DNA from: Fibrobacter succinogenes
GTDB lineage: Bacteria; Fibrobacterota; Fibrobacteria; Fibrobacterales; Fibrobacteraceae
Direction: 5' to 3'
Assembly (NCBI GenBank): GCA_902768325.1
Contig: CACXKY010000007.1
Location: forward strand, 1 to 35,305
Length of the DNA stretch: 35,305 nt
The notes under the pieces: generated by a model
What the model saw: only the letters and a program-made list of their open reading frames with translations
What the model was told of the DNA's origin: nothing
The model's database searches: none
Shown: piece after piece, positions 17,080-25,732 of the stretch
Layout: every line of letters starts with the position of its first letter
Position numbering within the stretch: the first letter of the stretch is position 1
Translations under genes and position numbers: made by a program

Positions 17080-17150
17080 TTTACAATGTAAAGCGAGGTT
17101 TTTCTTTCTGGGGAGTGTAAAACTTTATTAATAAAGGTTAAATCTTTACA
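17080..17150. promoter_or_regulatory. Divergent intergenic region with palindromes (fibro-slime / pta)
   Basis: The 200-base space between the divergent fibro-slime gene and pta is AT-rich and carries symmetrical sites: TTTACA-A-TGTAAA (17080-17092) and the perfect 14-base palindrome CTTTATTAATAAAG (17123-17136). TTTACA recurs at 17145-17150 and could be the -35 box of pta, with a weak CTAAAA box 17 bases on. The pta ribosome-binding site AGGAG lies just before 17222. The symmetry suggests regulator binding; no regulator can be named. Confidence 0.4.
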
Positions 17151-17221
17151 ATAACCGCGAATTTACGCTAAAACAAAAACCTAATTTTAGGGGCGGATAT
17201 TTAAAAAATAGGAGTTATTCT

Positions 17222-18610
17222 ATGAATCGAGTCTATTTGGTCGCTTCTGCCAACATGGAAGCAAAAGTCAAGGAAGTCATGGATGCCGTGGCCGACGCCG
17301 GTCTGATTGCCGCCGCCTACAAGCCTTGCGTGAACGGCGCCGAAGCCGTGAAGGAACTCAAGGCCCACAATTCCGCCGTGCTTATGGAAAAGATCGCGGC
17401 CGACTTCCTCAAGCAGGACTTTGATTCCGTGGACGCCGTCGTGGTCGAAGGCGCTACGGGCATGAGCGACGTGATGGCCCAGAAGTTCAACGACACGCTC
17501 GCGACCGCCCTCGATGCAAAGATTTATTCCGATGGCGAAGACGCCGACCTGTTCTGCCCCTGCCGTTTGCTCGCTTGCCCCAAGTGCCTTGCGAAAGACC
17601 TCGCTGCCGAGCCCGCCGAACGCAAGACGAGCCAGGCCATGTTCCGCGCCGGGCTCTTGCTCAAGGCTTCCAAGGCGAAGAAGAGGATCGTGCTCCCCGA
17701 AGGATCTGAACCGCGTACCGTGCAGGCTGCGAAGCTCGTGATTGACCGCGGCATCGCCGTGCCGGTGCTCATCGGCAAGAAGGATGAAATTGCCGCTGTC
17801 GCGAAGGAACAGGGCGTTGCCCTTCCGGCCGATATCGAAATCATCGAACCCACCGCCGAACTCGCCGAAAAGTACGTGCCGACGCTCGTGGAACTCCGCA
17901 AGTCGAAGGGCATGACCGAAGACCAGGCCCGCGCCGCCCTTGCCGACAATGTGATGCTCGGCACCATGATGCTCAAGATGGGCGAAGTGGACGGCCTCGT
18001 CTCTGGCGCCATCCATTCCACCGCCGATACGCTCCGCCCTGCCCTGCAGGTGATCAAGTGCGCTCCGGGTGTGAAGTCCGTGAGCTCCGTGTTCTTCATG
18101 TGCATGCCCGGCAAGACCTACATCTACGGCGACTGCGCTATCAACCTGAACCCGACCGCCGAAGAGCTTGCCGGTATCGCCATGCAGTGCGACGACACCG
18201 CGAAGGCCTTTGGCCTCCCCAGCCGCGTCGCGATGCTCAGCTACAGCACGATGAACAGCGGTAAGGGTCCGGATGCCGACCTCGTACGCGAAGCCACCAA
18301 GATTGTGAAGGAAGCCCGCCCCGAGATGCTCGTGGACGGTCCGCTCCAGTACGACGCGGCGACCGTGCCGAGCGTGGGTTCCCTCAAGGCCCCGGGCAGC
18401 ACCGTCGCCGGCAAGGCGACCGTGTTCGTGTTCCCGAGCCTCTCTGCCGGTAACATCGGCTACAAGGCCGTGCAGCGTAGCGCCCAGGGCACCATCGCCA
18501 TCGGCCCCATGCTCCAGGGCTTGGCCAAGCCGGTGAACGACCTTTCCCGCGGTGCGCTCGTTGAAGACATCGTCTATACGATTGCTTTGACCGCCGTGCA
18601 GGCTGGTTAA
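17222..18610 (+). CDS. pta: Phosphate acetyltransferase
   Basis: A 462-residue cytoplasmic enzyme that interconverts acetyl-CoA and acetyl phosphate, the first step of acetate formation, a main fermentation route of fibre-degrading Fibrobacter. Residues about 137-460 are the catalytic PTA_PTB domain: [64 protein letters not shown] and the end [13 protein letters not shown]. The N-terminal 100 residues resemble a shortened BioD-like region of long Pta enzymes ([13 protein letters not shown]). A cysteine cluster, Cys112, Cys114, Cys119 and Cys122 ([11 protein letters not shown]), joins the two parts and is not a textbook feature of the family. The start has AGGAG upstream, and a strong terminator follows. 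No ackA gene is adjacent. Confidence 0.95.
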   Translation: MNRVYLVASANMEAKVKEVMDAVADAGLIAAAYKPCVNGAEAVKELKAHNSAVLMEKIAADFLKQDFDSVDAVVVEGATGMSDVMAQKFNDTLATALDAKIYSDGEDADLFCPCRLLACPKCLAKDLAAEPAERKTSQAMFRAGLLLKASKAKKRIVLPEGSEPRTVQAAKLVIDRGIAVPVLIGKKDEIAAVAKEQGVALPADIEIIEPTAELAEKYVPTLVELRKSKGMTEDQARAALADNVMLGTMMLKMGEVDGLVSGAIHSTADTLRPALQVIKCAPGVKSVSSVFFMCMPGKTYIYGDCAINLNPTAEELAGIAMQCDDTAKAFGLPSRVAMLSYSTMNSGKGPDADLVREATKIVKEARPEMLVDGPLQYDAATVPSVGSLKAPGSTVAGKATVFVFPSLSAGNIGYKAVQRSAQGTIAIGPMLQGLAKPVNDLSRGALVEDIVYTIALTAVQAG

Positions 18611-18686
18611 GGGATGCTTGCGTTAAAAACGTGCAAAAATCCTTGACCTAAATCAACAAAAAAAGCATAGGCCGCTAATTTGTCTG

Positions 18687-18714
18687 TCCTCTCCCGTACG
18701 GGAGAGGATTTTTA
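18687..18714 (+). terminator. Terminator after pta
   Basis: A perfect 22-base palindrome (18687-18708, arms TCCTCTCCCGT and ACGGGAGAGGA) is followed by five T. This is one of the strongest stop signals in the window. Confidence 0.92.
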
Positions 18715-18744
18715 TGTTAATTTGTTGGAGGTTGGGGAGGAAGG

Positions 18745-19275
18745 ATGAGCAAAATATGGATAATCATATTTTCCCTCGCGTTTGTGGGGGTGGCTTTTGC
18801 GCATGGCAAGGCCTCTAAGCGTCAGCCCTTGCCCGATAGCACCAAGATTTACGAACACCTTATTGATATGGAAGACGAGGATGCCCATTATGGCCGTAAC
18901 ATTTTGGGCATTGTCGGCGGGACTACGCTTGTAGGGCTAGGGACGGCCTGCCTGTTCGGCGGGATATATTTTTTGAGGCGCCATGACAAAGAGAACAATA
19001 GGTGGGATGAATTTGTCGACGAGTCGACAGGCTTTGTCGCCCTGATTTTTTCAATACCGCTCTACATGGCGGGAATTCCTATCTTGGCTTACAATGTATA
19101 CACGTACAGCTTGCGCAAGGAGCATGCGAAAAAGCGTGACGTGTACAAGCGCGACCTCAAGTACTACAACATGCGTCACCACCGCGAAAAAGGGGAATCC
19201 GTGCAGATATCGCTGTTCCCCTCGGTGGACGTTATCCACGGCGGTGGCGGGCTAAACTTGCTGATGGCGTTTTGA
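18745..19275 (+). CDS. Uncharacterised membrane protein
   Basis: A 176-residue protein with GGAGG just before its ATG. It has a cleavable-looking signal (residues 1-19, ending VAFA). Two hydrophobic segments follow, at about 52-77 (ILGIVGGTTLVGLGTACLFG) and 95-118. Next comes a basic stretch (KEHAKKRDVYKRDLKYYNMR) and a C-terminal part that could be strands (VQISLFPSVDVIHGGGGLNL). I do not recognise the family. Small two-helix proteins with a short beta tail occur repeatedly in this lineage, but that is a general impression. It stands alone: a terminator precedes it and a convergent gene ends 22 bases after it. Confidence 0.75.
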   Translation: MSKIWIIIFSLAFVGVAFAHGKASKRQPLPDSTKIYEHLIDMEDEDAHYGRNILGIVGGTTLVGLGTACLFGGIYFLRRHDKENNRWDEFVDESTGFVALIFSIPLYMAGIPILAYNVYTYSLRKEHAKKRDVYKRDLKYYNMRHHREKGESVQISLFPSVDVIHGGGGLNLLMAF

Positions 19276-19297
19276 GGCGGGGCGTTTGTTCGGTTGA

Positions 19298-20899
19298 TCA
19301 ATCCATGACGCAGCGGACGGCAAATGAATATCCTAAATCGTGGATTTGGAAGCTTACCGCGTCTGGTTCAATCTCTATACGGGTCGTTTTGAAGAGTCCT
19401 CCCGCAAGTTCCATTTCATAGGGTGTGGATGTCCAATAAGTGGCGCTGTTGGAACCGACATAGTCAAGAAATCCAGAGCCGTAGGCATAGAATCCTGCAC
19501 TATAGGAGTTAAACCCGTATTCGTCCGAGCTGAAGTCGTCAGCAGCTATCAATGCATTTGCCGCTACGTCTTCTCCACCGACAGTTTCAATGAGCTGTTC
19601 CCACTCGCCTCTTGAAGGCAGGTGCCAGCCTTCGGGACAGACACCTCGCGAAGATTCTGTCAGATTAGCGGCAGGACTTGCAACGAAACCGTTACCGCCG
19701 CAACCGAGACCCCCGTTGCCGAACAGCCCGGCCGAATCGACGGCTGCCGCGAAGGGGTAGAGCCTTCCATAAGCGTCGCAGTTTTCTTGCTTGTTTTCGT
19801 GGCAAAGGGAGTGCGTTATTTCGGTTTGGTAGTCGTAGTTCAGGTTTTCGGCCATCCATACCTGTTCGCCGATTTGGACGGTCTTATAGGTATGTCCGTC
19901 CCTTTCGTCAGTCAAGGTTCCATAAACGCCTTTGTAGTTGCTTGAATTCTTGTTTGTGGACTCCCAGCGGACCCCGTTGCAGACAAATTGTTCGCCTGTT
20001 CGCTTGCTCAAGGGGTTCATGTTTTGAGTCGTGTCGCCCATGTTGGAGTTACTGCACTTGCCGAGCCCGTAGTTGTCGGCCCAGAACATGCTGATATTTT
20101 TTTCGAAGTCGGGTAGGGAATCGGAGAAGCCCCAGCCGAGGATGTTCTCCTTGACAGTTCCGTACATGTTGCGCTGATCCATTTCGCAGGCCCAGTCCGC
20201 AACGGCGGTTCTTGTTGCCTGGTCGTTCCAGGAGCCGTTCTCGGCCAGTTCCATGGCAAATTTTCCCAAGCGTTCTGTGAGCCCGGCAACGTCCTCGTCG
20301 CCCTGCAGCAGGATGCTTATGGCCAAAAGCTTCGCGTTGCCTTCGCCGGACTTGAAGATGTCTAGATCTTCGAAGGCGTCGCTGGATTCGTTCATGGCCA
20401 TGGTCGTAAGGATTTCTCTGTCGGCTTGGGCCTTGGCGTCGGTGACGGATTTCCCTTCGGAGACAAGTTTCTTCACGCGTTCGTATTCCAAGTGAGTGAG
20501 CAGGTTGACATTGACGATTTCACGGTTGCTGAGGTCGGTGATGGCGTTTAGTGTCAGCGGTCCCGAAGACTTTTTCCCGGTGATTTCGTTGCGATAGTAG
20601 CCGTTCACTTCTAGCAAAGCGTATTGGGAAGCGAGTTCGTTGCCTTCGATGGAAAAATCGCCCTTGTCGCTCTTGATGGACGACTTGAATATCTTTCCCG
20701 TCTGGATCAACGAATTTCCTTCGAGTTCCAAAACGTTTACCGTGGAACCTGTAACGAAGGGGCCTTTCTGGGATACGCCTTCGACGTTCCATTTTCCGAG
20801 AGGCTGGCTTTTTGTTTCTATTTCGGTTTCACTTGTAAAGTTGTCGGAACAACCCCAGAAGATCAAGGCGGTCAAGGATAAGATATATATGGGTTTCAT
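19298..20899 (-). CDS. FISUMP-domain lipoprotein, second gene after the regulator
   Basis: The start at 20899 is chosen because AAGGA lies seven bases upstream and it opens a lipoprotein signal (MKPIYILSLTALIFWGC, Cys17). The tryptophan before the Gly-Cys is unusual for a lipobox. Residues about 32-230 form a domain with VSQKGPFVTGSTVNVLELEG, ALLEVNGYYRNEITGKKSSG and NVNLLTHLEYERVKKLV, a beta-sandwich plus helical layout seen in secreted proteins of Bacteroidetes and Fibrobacter. The last 200 residues are a FISUMP domain (VQIGEQVWMAENLNY, YGRLYPFAAA, CPEGWHLPS, FAVRCVMD). The protein is 533 residues. The paralogue upstream ends 38 bases before it, so they form one operon. Confidence 0.88.
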   Translation of the reverse strand: MKPIYILSLTALIFWGCSDNFTSETEIETKSQPLGKWNVEGVSQKGPFVTGSTVNVLELEGNSLIQTGKIFKSSIKSDKGDFSIEGNELASQYALLEVNGYYRNEITGKKSSGPLTLNAITDLSNREIVNVNLLTHLEYERVKKLVSEGKSVTDAKAQADREILTTMAMNESSDAFEDLDIFKSGEGNAKLLAISILLQGDEDVAGLTERLGKFAMELAENGSWNDQATRTAVADWACEMDQRNMYGTVKENILGWGFSDSLPDFEKNISMFWADNYGLGKCSNSNMGDTTQNMNPLSKRTGEQFVCNGVRWESTNKNSSNYKGVYGTLTDERDGHTYKTVQIGEQVWMAENLNYDYQTEITHSLCHENKQENCDAYGRLYPFAAAVDSAGLFGNGGLGCGGNGFVASPAANLTESSRGVCPEGWHLPSRGEWEQLIETVGGEDVAANALIAADDFSSDEYGFNSYSAGFYAYGSGFLDYVGSNSATYWTSTPYEMELAGGLFKTTRIEIEPDAVSFQIHDLGYSFAVRCVMD

Positions 20900-20937
20900 G
20901 CGATGGTCCTTTTTTGAAAATTTTTTATGAGACGAAA

Positions 20938-22566
20938 TCAATCTATTATGCAACGGACGGGAAAAGCTGTGTTTGGATTAAAGCCGCATTGGAAATTGGG
21001 GGAGGCTATGTTATCCTGATCTATGTTGAAAATCAGGAGACAGGAATATAAACCGTACGATTTTACTCCCGATGTCGCCCAGTAAAATACGCCGTTGTAA
21101 TAGCCCTCTATGTTATTGGTATGGATAATGTTGAAACCGTAGTCGTCAGTGCCGATTCCGTCGGCCGTTCTCAATACGGTTGCCGCCTTGACCGCCCCGC
21201 CTACCGTCGTGAGTAGTTGTTCCCATTCGTTTTTCGAGGGGAGGTGCCATCCTTCTGGACAGACTCCCCGAGGAGAGTCTTTCAGGGTGCAATTGTCGCT
21301 ACGGGCATCATCAGCATGGCCGCAACCGAGGCCCCCGTCGCTGAACAGTCCGGCAGAATCAACTGCAGCCGCGAAGGGGTAGAATCTGCCGAACTTGGTG
21401 CAGTTTTCTTCCAAATCCTGGTAACAGAGGGAGTGGGTTATTTCTGTTTGGTAGTTATAGTTCAGGTTTTCGGCCATCCATACCTGTTTCCCGATTTTAA
21501 CAGTCTTGTAGGTGTGTCCGTCCCTTTCGTCGATCAAGGTTCCGTATGTTCCCTTGTAGTTGCTGGTCCTTTTGTTGGCGAAAACCCACTTGGCACTGTC
21601 GCAGACAAAGTATTCCCCATATCGCTTGCTCAGGGCGTTCGTGTTCACGGCGGTATCGCCCTTGTTGGAATCGCTGCACTTGCCGAGCCCGTAGTTGTCG
21701 GCCCAGAACTGGTTGGCATACTTCTCGAAGTCGGGCAGGGAATCGGAAATGCCCCATTTGAGAATGTTTTCCCTGATACCGGAAAAGCCGTGACCAGAAT
21801 CGTCTTCGTCGGGCTCGTCGTCATGGAAATCGTTGAGCAGTTCCATTTCGTAAGCCCAGTCCGCAATGGTGGTTCTTGTCACCGAATCGTTCCACGAGCC
21901 GCTTCGGGCGAGTTCCATCGAGAACTTCCCTAGGCGTTCCGTGAATCCGGCAACGTCCTCGTCGCCTTGCAGCAAGATGCTTATGGCCAAGAGCTTTGCG
22001 TTGCCTTCGCCGGATTTGAAGATGTCCAGGTCTTCGAAGGCGCCGCTGGATTCGTTCATGGCCATGGTTTCAAGGATTTCTCTTTCCGCTTGGGCCTTGG
22101 CGTCCGCGACGGATTTCCCTTCGGCGACCAACTTCTTCACCCGTTCAAATTCCAGATGGGTGAGCAGATTGACGTTGACGTTCTTGCGGTTGCTAAGATC
22201 AGTGATGGCGTTCAATGTCAGCGGTCCCGAGGACTTTTTCCCGGTGATTTCGTTGCGGTAATAGCCGTTCACTTCTAGCAGGGCGTACTGCGAGGCGAGT
22301 GAGGAGCCCGAGACGACAAAATCTCCCTTGTCGCTCTTAATGGACGACTTGAATACTTTTCCCGTTTGAAGCAACGAGTTTCCACCCAGTTCCAGGACGC
22401 TTACCGTAGAGCCGGTAATAAAGGGCCCCTTCTGGGACACGCCTTCGACTTTCCATTTCTCGAGGGCCACGATACCCTGATCTATACTGGTGCCGCCCGC
22501 AACCTCGCTATCGGAACACCCTAGGAACAGCAGGGATGCAAAAAACAAAATAAGAGTAGCGATCAT
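20938..22566 (-). CDS. FISUMP-domain lipoprotein, first gene after the regulator
   Basis: A 542-residue paralogue of the product of 19298-20899. The signal peptide ends in a normal lipobox (LFLGC, Cys17), and GGAGG precedes the ATG. The N-terminal 200 residues are nearly the same as in the paralogue, down to long runs of shared bases. A short acidic insertion (DDEPDEDDSGHG) follows the helical region. The C-terminal FISUMP domain starts at about residue 340 (VKIGKQVWMAENLNY), continues with FGRFYPFAAAVDSAG and CPEGWHLPSKNEW, and ends in FPVRCIID. The C-terminal half differs much more from its sister than the N-terminal half. It begins one base after the stop codon of the TIGR02147 regulator, so expression is coupled. 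Confidence 0.88.
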   Translation of the reverse strand: MIATLILFFASLLFLGCSDSEVAGGTSIDQGIVALEKWKVEGVSQKGPFITGSTVSVLELGGNSLLQTGKVFKSSIKSDKGDFVVSGSSLASQYALLEVNGYYRNEITGKKSSGPLTLNAITDLSNRKNVNVNLLTHLEFERVKKLVAEGKSVADAKAQAEREILETMAMNESSGAFEDLDIFKSGEGNAKLLAISILLQGDEDVAGFTERLGKFSMELARSGSWNDSVTRTTIADWAYEMELLNDFHDDEPDEDDSGHGFSGIRENILKWGISDSLPDFEKYANQFWADNYGLGKCSDSNKGDTAVNTNALSKRYGEYFVCDSAKWVFANKRTSNYKGTYGTLIDERDGHTYKTVKIGKQVWMAENLNYNYQTEITHSLCYQDLEENCTKFGRFYPFAAAVDSAGLFSDGGLGCGHADDARSDNCTLKDSPRGVCPEGWHLPSKNEWEQLLTTVGGAVKAATVLRTADGIGTDDYGFNIIHTNNIEGYYNGVFYWATSGVKSYGLYSCLLIFNIDQDNIASPNFQCGFNPNTAFPVRCIID

Positions 22567-22567
22567 A

Positions 22568-23395
22568 TCAGTTTCCTCCCCGAACTTTCGCGGTTAACGG
22601 GAAAAATTGTAGGTTCAGGCGATAGACTTGTTCTGTATCGCCGTCTTCGGCAACGATGGCTGCAATTTGGTGCCGGAATTTGTCCAGCGCGGCCACGATT
22701 TTATCGTACCCTTTGCGGGTAATTCCCATGGTGATGCCGGACATGTCTCTTTCGGAAAGCGGAAGGCTGATGGCGTCCAGGGCGAATGATCCCATTTGGC
22801 GCTGCAGGCTTCTTGCGGCGAGCGGGACGGCGTCGGAGACGCCCAGGGCGATGGCCTTGTTGGTCTGGTGGTATACGTTATCGTAATCCTTTTCCAGCAG
22901 GCCCAATTTCTGCAAAAAGGCCAGGGCTTCGATAACATCGTCGGTAGAAATCAAGGGCTTGCATGCCTTGGCCATTTCGGAAGGCTTTGCGCCGGGCATT
23001 GCGGGGGCAAGCTCGCGTATGACGGAATTTTTCCAGGATTTGTAGTAGTCGAACTCGTTGGCGCCGAGAATCCTGACCTTGCGTTCCTTTGCCATGGCTC
23101 GCATTTCTTCAAATATTTTTTTCTTGTCCTCGTCCGTCTTTGCTGTGCCGTAGGCGACCATTGAATAAAAATAGGTGGCGTCGAAACCGGTCAGCCCCAT
23201 TGCGGAGGCTACGGATATGGCTCCCCTGTGGCTGAGGTTCTTTTTTGCTTCGCAAACGTACTTGAGGAAGACCGCCGATGAAAAGCCCGCTGACTTGGCA
23301 AAATCGCGCCACGTAAAAGCCGACGTGCGCTTTTTTTCGTCGAAAAAGTCCTGGATGACCTTCCGGTAGTCTGTGTATTCGGTGATTGGCTTCAT
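22568..23395 (-). CDS. TIGR02147-family regulator
   Basis: A 275-residue cytoplasmic protein of the TIGR02147 family, a paralogous group first described in Fibrobacter succinogenes and presumed to act in transcription control. The start at 23395 gives the typical beginning MKPITEYTDYRKVIQDFFDE. A helix-turn-helix-like region follows (TWRDFAKSAGFSSAVFLKYV). The middle holds KSWKNSVIRELAP and a segment on a lengthening helix pair (ALAFLQKLGLLEKD) typical of the family. There is no Shine-Dalgarno sequence and the ATG sits close to a possible -10 box, so the message may have almost no leader. Tight coupling to the two FISUMP lipoproteins makes those its likely targets, with autoregulation possible. 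Confidence 0.87.
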   Translation of the reverse strand: MKPITEYTDYRKVIQDFFDEKKRTSAFTWRDFAKSAGFSSAVFLKYVCEAKKNLSHRGAISVASAMGLTGFDATYFYSMVAYGTAKTDEDKKKIFEEMRAMAKERKVRILGANEFDYYKSWKNSVIRELAPAMPGAKPSEMAKACKPLISTDDVIEALAFLQKLGLLEKDYDNVYHQTNKAIALGVSDAVPLAARSLQRQMGSFALDAISLPLSERDMSGITMGITRKGYDKIVAALDKFRHQIAAIVAEDGDTEQVYRLNLQFFPLTAKVRGGN

Positions 23396-23520
23396 ATTAA
23401 TAAAAATACCTAATTGAAACGGTCTGTACAATGGCTTTAGAACACAAAATCGCATAATTTTGTTAAAAAACATCAAATATTAGTTTGTATGTAGTTAAAA
23501 AAGCTGTCTCAGAACACAAA
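23396..23520 (-). promoter_or_regulatory. Promoter region of the TIGR02147-FISUMP operon with direct repeats
   Basis: The AT-rich spacer contains AGAACACAAA twice on the plus strand (23439-23448 and 23511-23520), 72 bases apart. On the minus strand TTGTAC and TATTTT are separated by 17 bases, and the second box ends within a few bases of the ATG at 23395. The repeats are candidate operators for the regulator itself; this is inference. Confidence 0.4.
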
Positions 23521-23538
23521 GGCGTATTCTGGGGATAC

Positions 23539-23564
23539 AAAAAAAGGCTTGGAATCCCAGGCCT
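23539..23564 (-). terminator. Terminator overlapping the stop codon of the repeat-protein gene
   Basis: On the minus strand AGGCCTGG-GATT-CCAAGCCT (one mismatch) is followed by seven T. The first arm includes two bases of the TAG stop at 23565-23563. Confidence 0.8.
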
Positions 23565-24324
23565 ACTTTTTGTCCAACTTGCTGTTGATTTTCTTTTGGA
23601 GTTCCTTGAGCTTCCAGCGACCGCGCTTGTCTTCAAGGAAATAGTTTGTACGTATTCCGCGCGAGAGTCCGCGTTCAATCAAGTTGAGCGCGTCGGCATA
23701 GCGCTTCTGGTCAAAGCGCAGTTCTGCCAAGAAGAAGTAGTTGTACAAGTCCTTCGGGTCTTGCTGTAGCGCCATGGCCAGGTACTTGTCGGCGAGCGCC
23801 TTGTCGGGCCACGAAAGGATAATCGGGATATAGGGGAGCAACTGGTGTGCGCGCCCGAGAATCTGGTAGTCGTTGGAGACTGTCGCCACGTCGCGAACCT
23901 TGGCGGCAACGCCTTCCTTTACGGCGGCGAGCGGGTTCTTTTCGGCGCCCCACATCGAAAGTGTCGAGGCGTAGATGTGCGCGATTTCCTTGTTCTTCGG
24001 GAATTTCTTGTAGGCGGCTTCGGAGATGTTCTTGAGCGAGTCGAGGTGGACGCTTCTCTTGTTCTTGTTGAAGGGGACGAAGCGGAACGCGAAGTAGTAG
24101 CTTTTGACGTAACCTTCGGTCGCTCTTTCGCGCACGGAGGAATCGTGCATGGCCTTGCGGTAGGCGTCTTTCATCAAGGCCGCGTTGTGGGCGTCGGCCT
24201 TTTCTCCATCGGCACGGTCGGCTCTTGCCGTGTAGCAGGAGTCGGCGAATGCCAAGTCGCTATTCGCCATGGAGGCCATGGCGCACAGCAACAGCGCGCA
24301 AAGCGATTTTTTCAGGTGGCCCAA
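23563..24324 (-). CDS. Secreted TPR-like repeat protein downstream of pfkA
   Basis: A 253-residue protein if it starts at TTG 24324, one base after the pfkA stop codon, with AAGG six bases upstream. That start gives a sound signal peptide (basic KK, hydrophobic SLCALLLCAMASMA, cleavage after AFA). Longer in-frame starts would lie inside pfkA and give an implausible Arg-rich leader. The mature part is helical, with tetratricopeptide-like units visible around AHIYASTLSMWGAEKNP, KYLAMALQQDPKDLYNYFFL and RYADALNLIERGLSRG. Such proteins usually bind partners in the periplasm. No specific function can be given. It is almost certainly co-transcribed with pfkA. Confidence 0.72.
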   Translation of the reverse strand: MGHLKKSLCALLLCAMASMANSDLAFADSCYTARADRADGEKADAHNAALMKDAYRKAMHDSSVRERATEGYVKSYYFAFRFVPFNKNKRSVHLDSLKNISEAAYKKFPKNKEIAHIYASTLSMWGAEKNPLAAVKEGVAAKVRDVATVSNDYQILGRAHQLLPYIPIILSWPDKALADKYLAMALQQDPKDLYNYFFLAELRFDQKRYADALNLIERGLSRGIRTNYFLEDKRGRWKLKELQKKINSKLDKK

Positions 24325-24325
24325 G

Positions 24326-25663
24326 CTAGACCTTCCCCTTCCCCTTGCCGGCGAAATAGTCCTGCTGGCGGGTCGCACCGAGCACGGCGTGCCAGAGCGT
24401 TCCATTGGGGTTGATCTTCTTCCTTTCGTTCACGGCGTATTCGATAGGCACGTGGGTGAATTCCCCGTTCATGCTACCGACGACCATGTCGGTCTTGCCT
24501 GCCATGCCGGCGTGTACGGCGCTTTCGGCGAGCTGGAAGCAGAAGATGGCGTCGGTTCCCTTGGCGGGGATGCTCCTGACCATGTAGCTCGGGTCGAAGT
24601 ACTTGATGTTGATTTCCTTGCCGACCTTGTCGAAGTGTTCCTTGATCTTTTCGGTGAGGAATTCGCCGATGTCGTTCTTCAAGATGTTGCCGCTCGCGTC
24701 ACGGCGTTCCTTTTGGTCCTTGAACAGGTCCTGTCCGGCACCTTCGGCTACGGCGATGACGGCGTGCGTCTTGCCGCTGGCGTAACGGCTTTCGAGGGCC
24801 TTGAACAGCCCTTCCAGCGTGAAGGGAACTTCGGGAACGAGGCAGAAGTTCACGACGGTGGTGGCGAGCGCCGCATAGGCGGCAATAAAGCCGGAATCGC
24901 GGCCCATGAGCTTCACGAGGCCGAGTCCGTTGAAGGCGCCGTTTGCTTCGTTATGGGCGCTGGTAATCACGTCGGTGGCGCTCAGCACGGCCGTTTCGAA
25001 ACCGAAGGTCTTGTCGATGAGGTTCAAGTCGTTGTCGATGGTCTTCGGGATGCCGATAATCGAGATGGGCTGGCGGCGCTTCTTGACTTCTTCGGCAATC
25101 GCGTGGGCGCCGCGGAGCGTGCCGTCACCGCCGATGCAGAACAGCACGTTGATGTTGAGGCGCATCAAGGTGTCGACCATGACAGAGGCTTCCTGCGTTC
25201 CGCGGGAGCTGCCGAGGATGGTACCGCCGTCTTCCTGGATAGAGTCGACGACGTCCGGATTGAGCGTGATGGGCGGGTAACCGTACTGCGGGTTGAGACC
25301 GCGGTAACCATAGGGAATGCCAAAGATGTTGCGGACGCCGTAGTCGAACCACAGCACCTGTACAAGGCCCTTGATCACGTTGTTGAGGCCGGGGCAAAGG
25401 CCGCCGCAGGTCACGATGCCCGCACGGGTCCAAGCGGGGTCATGGAAGATGGTTTCGCGCGGGCCGGCGGCCTCGAGCGAAGGGACCGCGATGCCCTTGT
25501 TGTAGAAATCCTGTATCCTGCGAACGTCGGTCGTAAGGCCGATGCGGTCTTCTTCCGATACGAACTGGATTCCCTTCATCGGGGACTTGAGTGTGCCTTT
25601 TCCGACGGTTTCGATGGAGAGGTCGAACTCCTCTGGGTTGCGAAGGATGTCTTCTTGCGTCAT
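24326..25663 (-). CDS. pfkA: 6-phosphofructokinase, long group-II type
   Basis: A 445-residue glycolytic enzyme that phosphorylates fructose 6-phosphate. Signatures: CGGLCPGLNNVI (86-97), GYRGL, the nucleotide loop GGDGT (178-182), PKTIDNDL (206-213) and GRDSGFIA. Gly181 at the position that is Asp in pyrophosphate-dependent enzymes favours ATP as donor, while Lys207 (where E. coli PfkA has Gly) is shared with pyrophosphate enzymes and with plant-like ATP enzymes. I infer an ATP-dependent member of the long clade. AGGA precedes the ATG. The histidine kinase gene ends 69 bases upstream with no clear terminator, so read-through from the two-component genes is possible. Confidence 0.93.
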   Translation of the reverse strand: MTQEDILRNPEEFDLSIETVGKGTLKSPMKGIQFVSEEDRIGLTTDVRRIQDFYNKGIAVPSLEAAGPRETIFHDPAWTRAGIVTCGGLCPGLNNVIKGLVQVLWFDYGVRNIFGIPYGYRGLNPQYGYPPITLNPDVVDSIQEDGGTILGSSRGTQEASVMVDTLMRLNINVLFCIGGDGTLRGAHAIAEEVKKRRQPISIIGIPKTIDNDLNLIDKTFGFETAVLSATDVITSAHNEANGAFNGLGLVKLMGRDSGFIAAYAALATTVVNFCLVPEVPFTLEGLFKALESRYASGKTHAVIAVAEGAGQDLFKDQKERRDASGNILKNDIGEFLTEKIKEHFDKVGKEINIKYFDPSYMVRSIPAKGTDAIFCFQLAESAVHAGMAGKTDMVVGSMNGEFTHVPIEYAVNERKKINPNGTLWHAVLGATRQQDYFAGKGKGKV

Positions 25664-25732
25664 GGTAAAAAATCCTGATTAAATGGGGCGGTTTTTTTCC
25701 GTCAACTGCTCCATAAAATACATAAAACGCGA

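Noticed and set aside
17222-18610. Phosphate butyryltransferase or malic enzyme fusion instead of Pta
   Set aside because: The catalytic domain blocks and length fit phosphate acetyltransferase, and there is no malic enzyme domain at the N-terminus.
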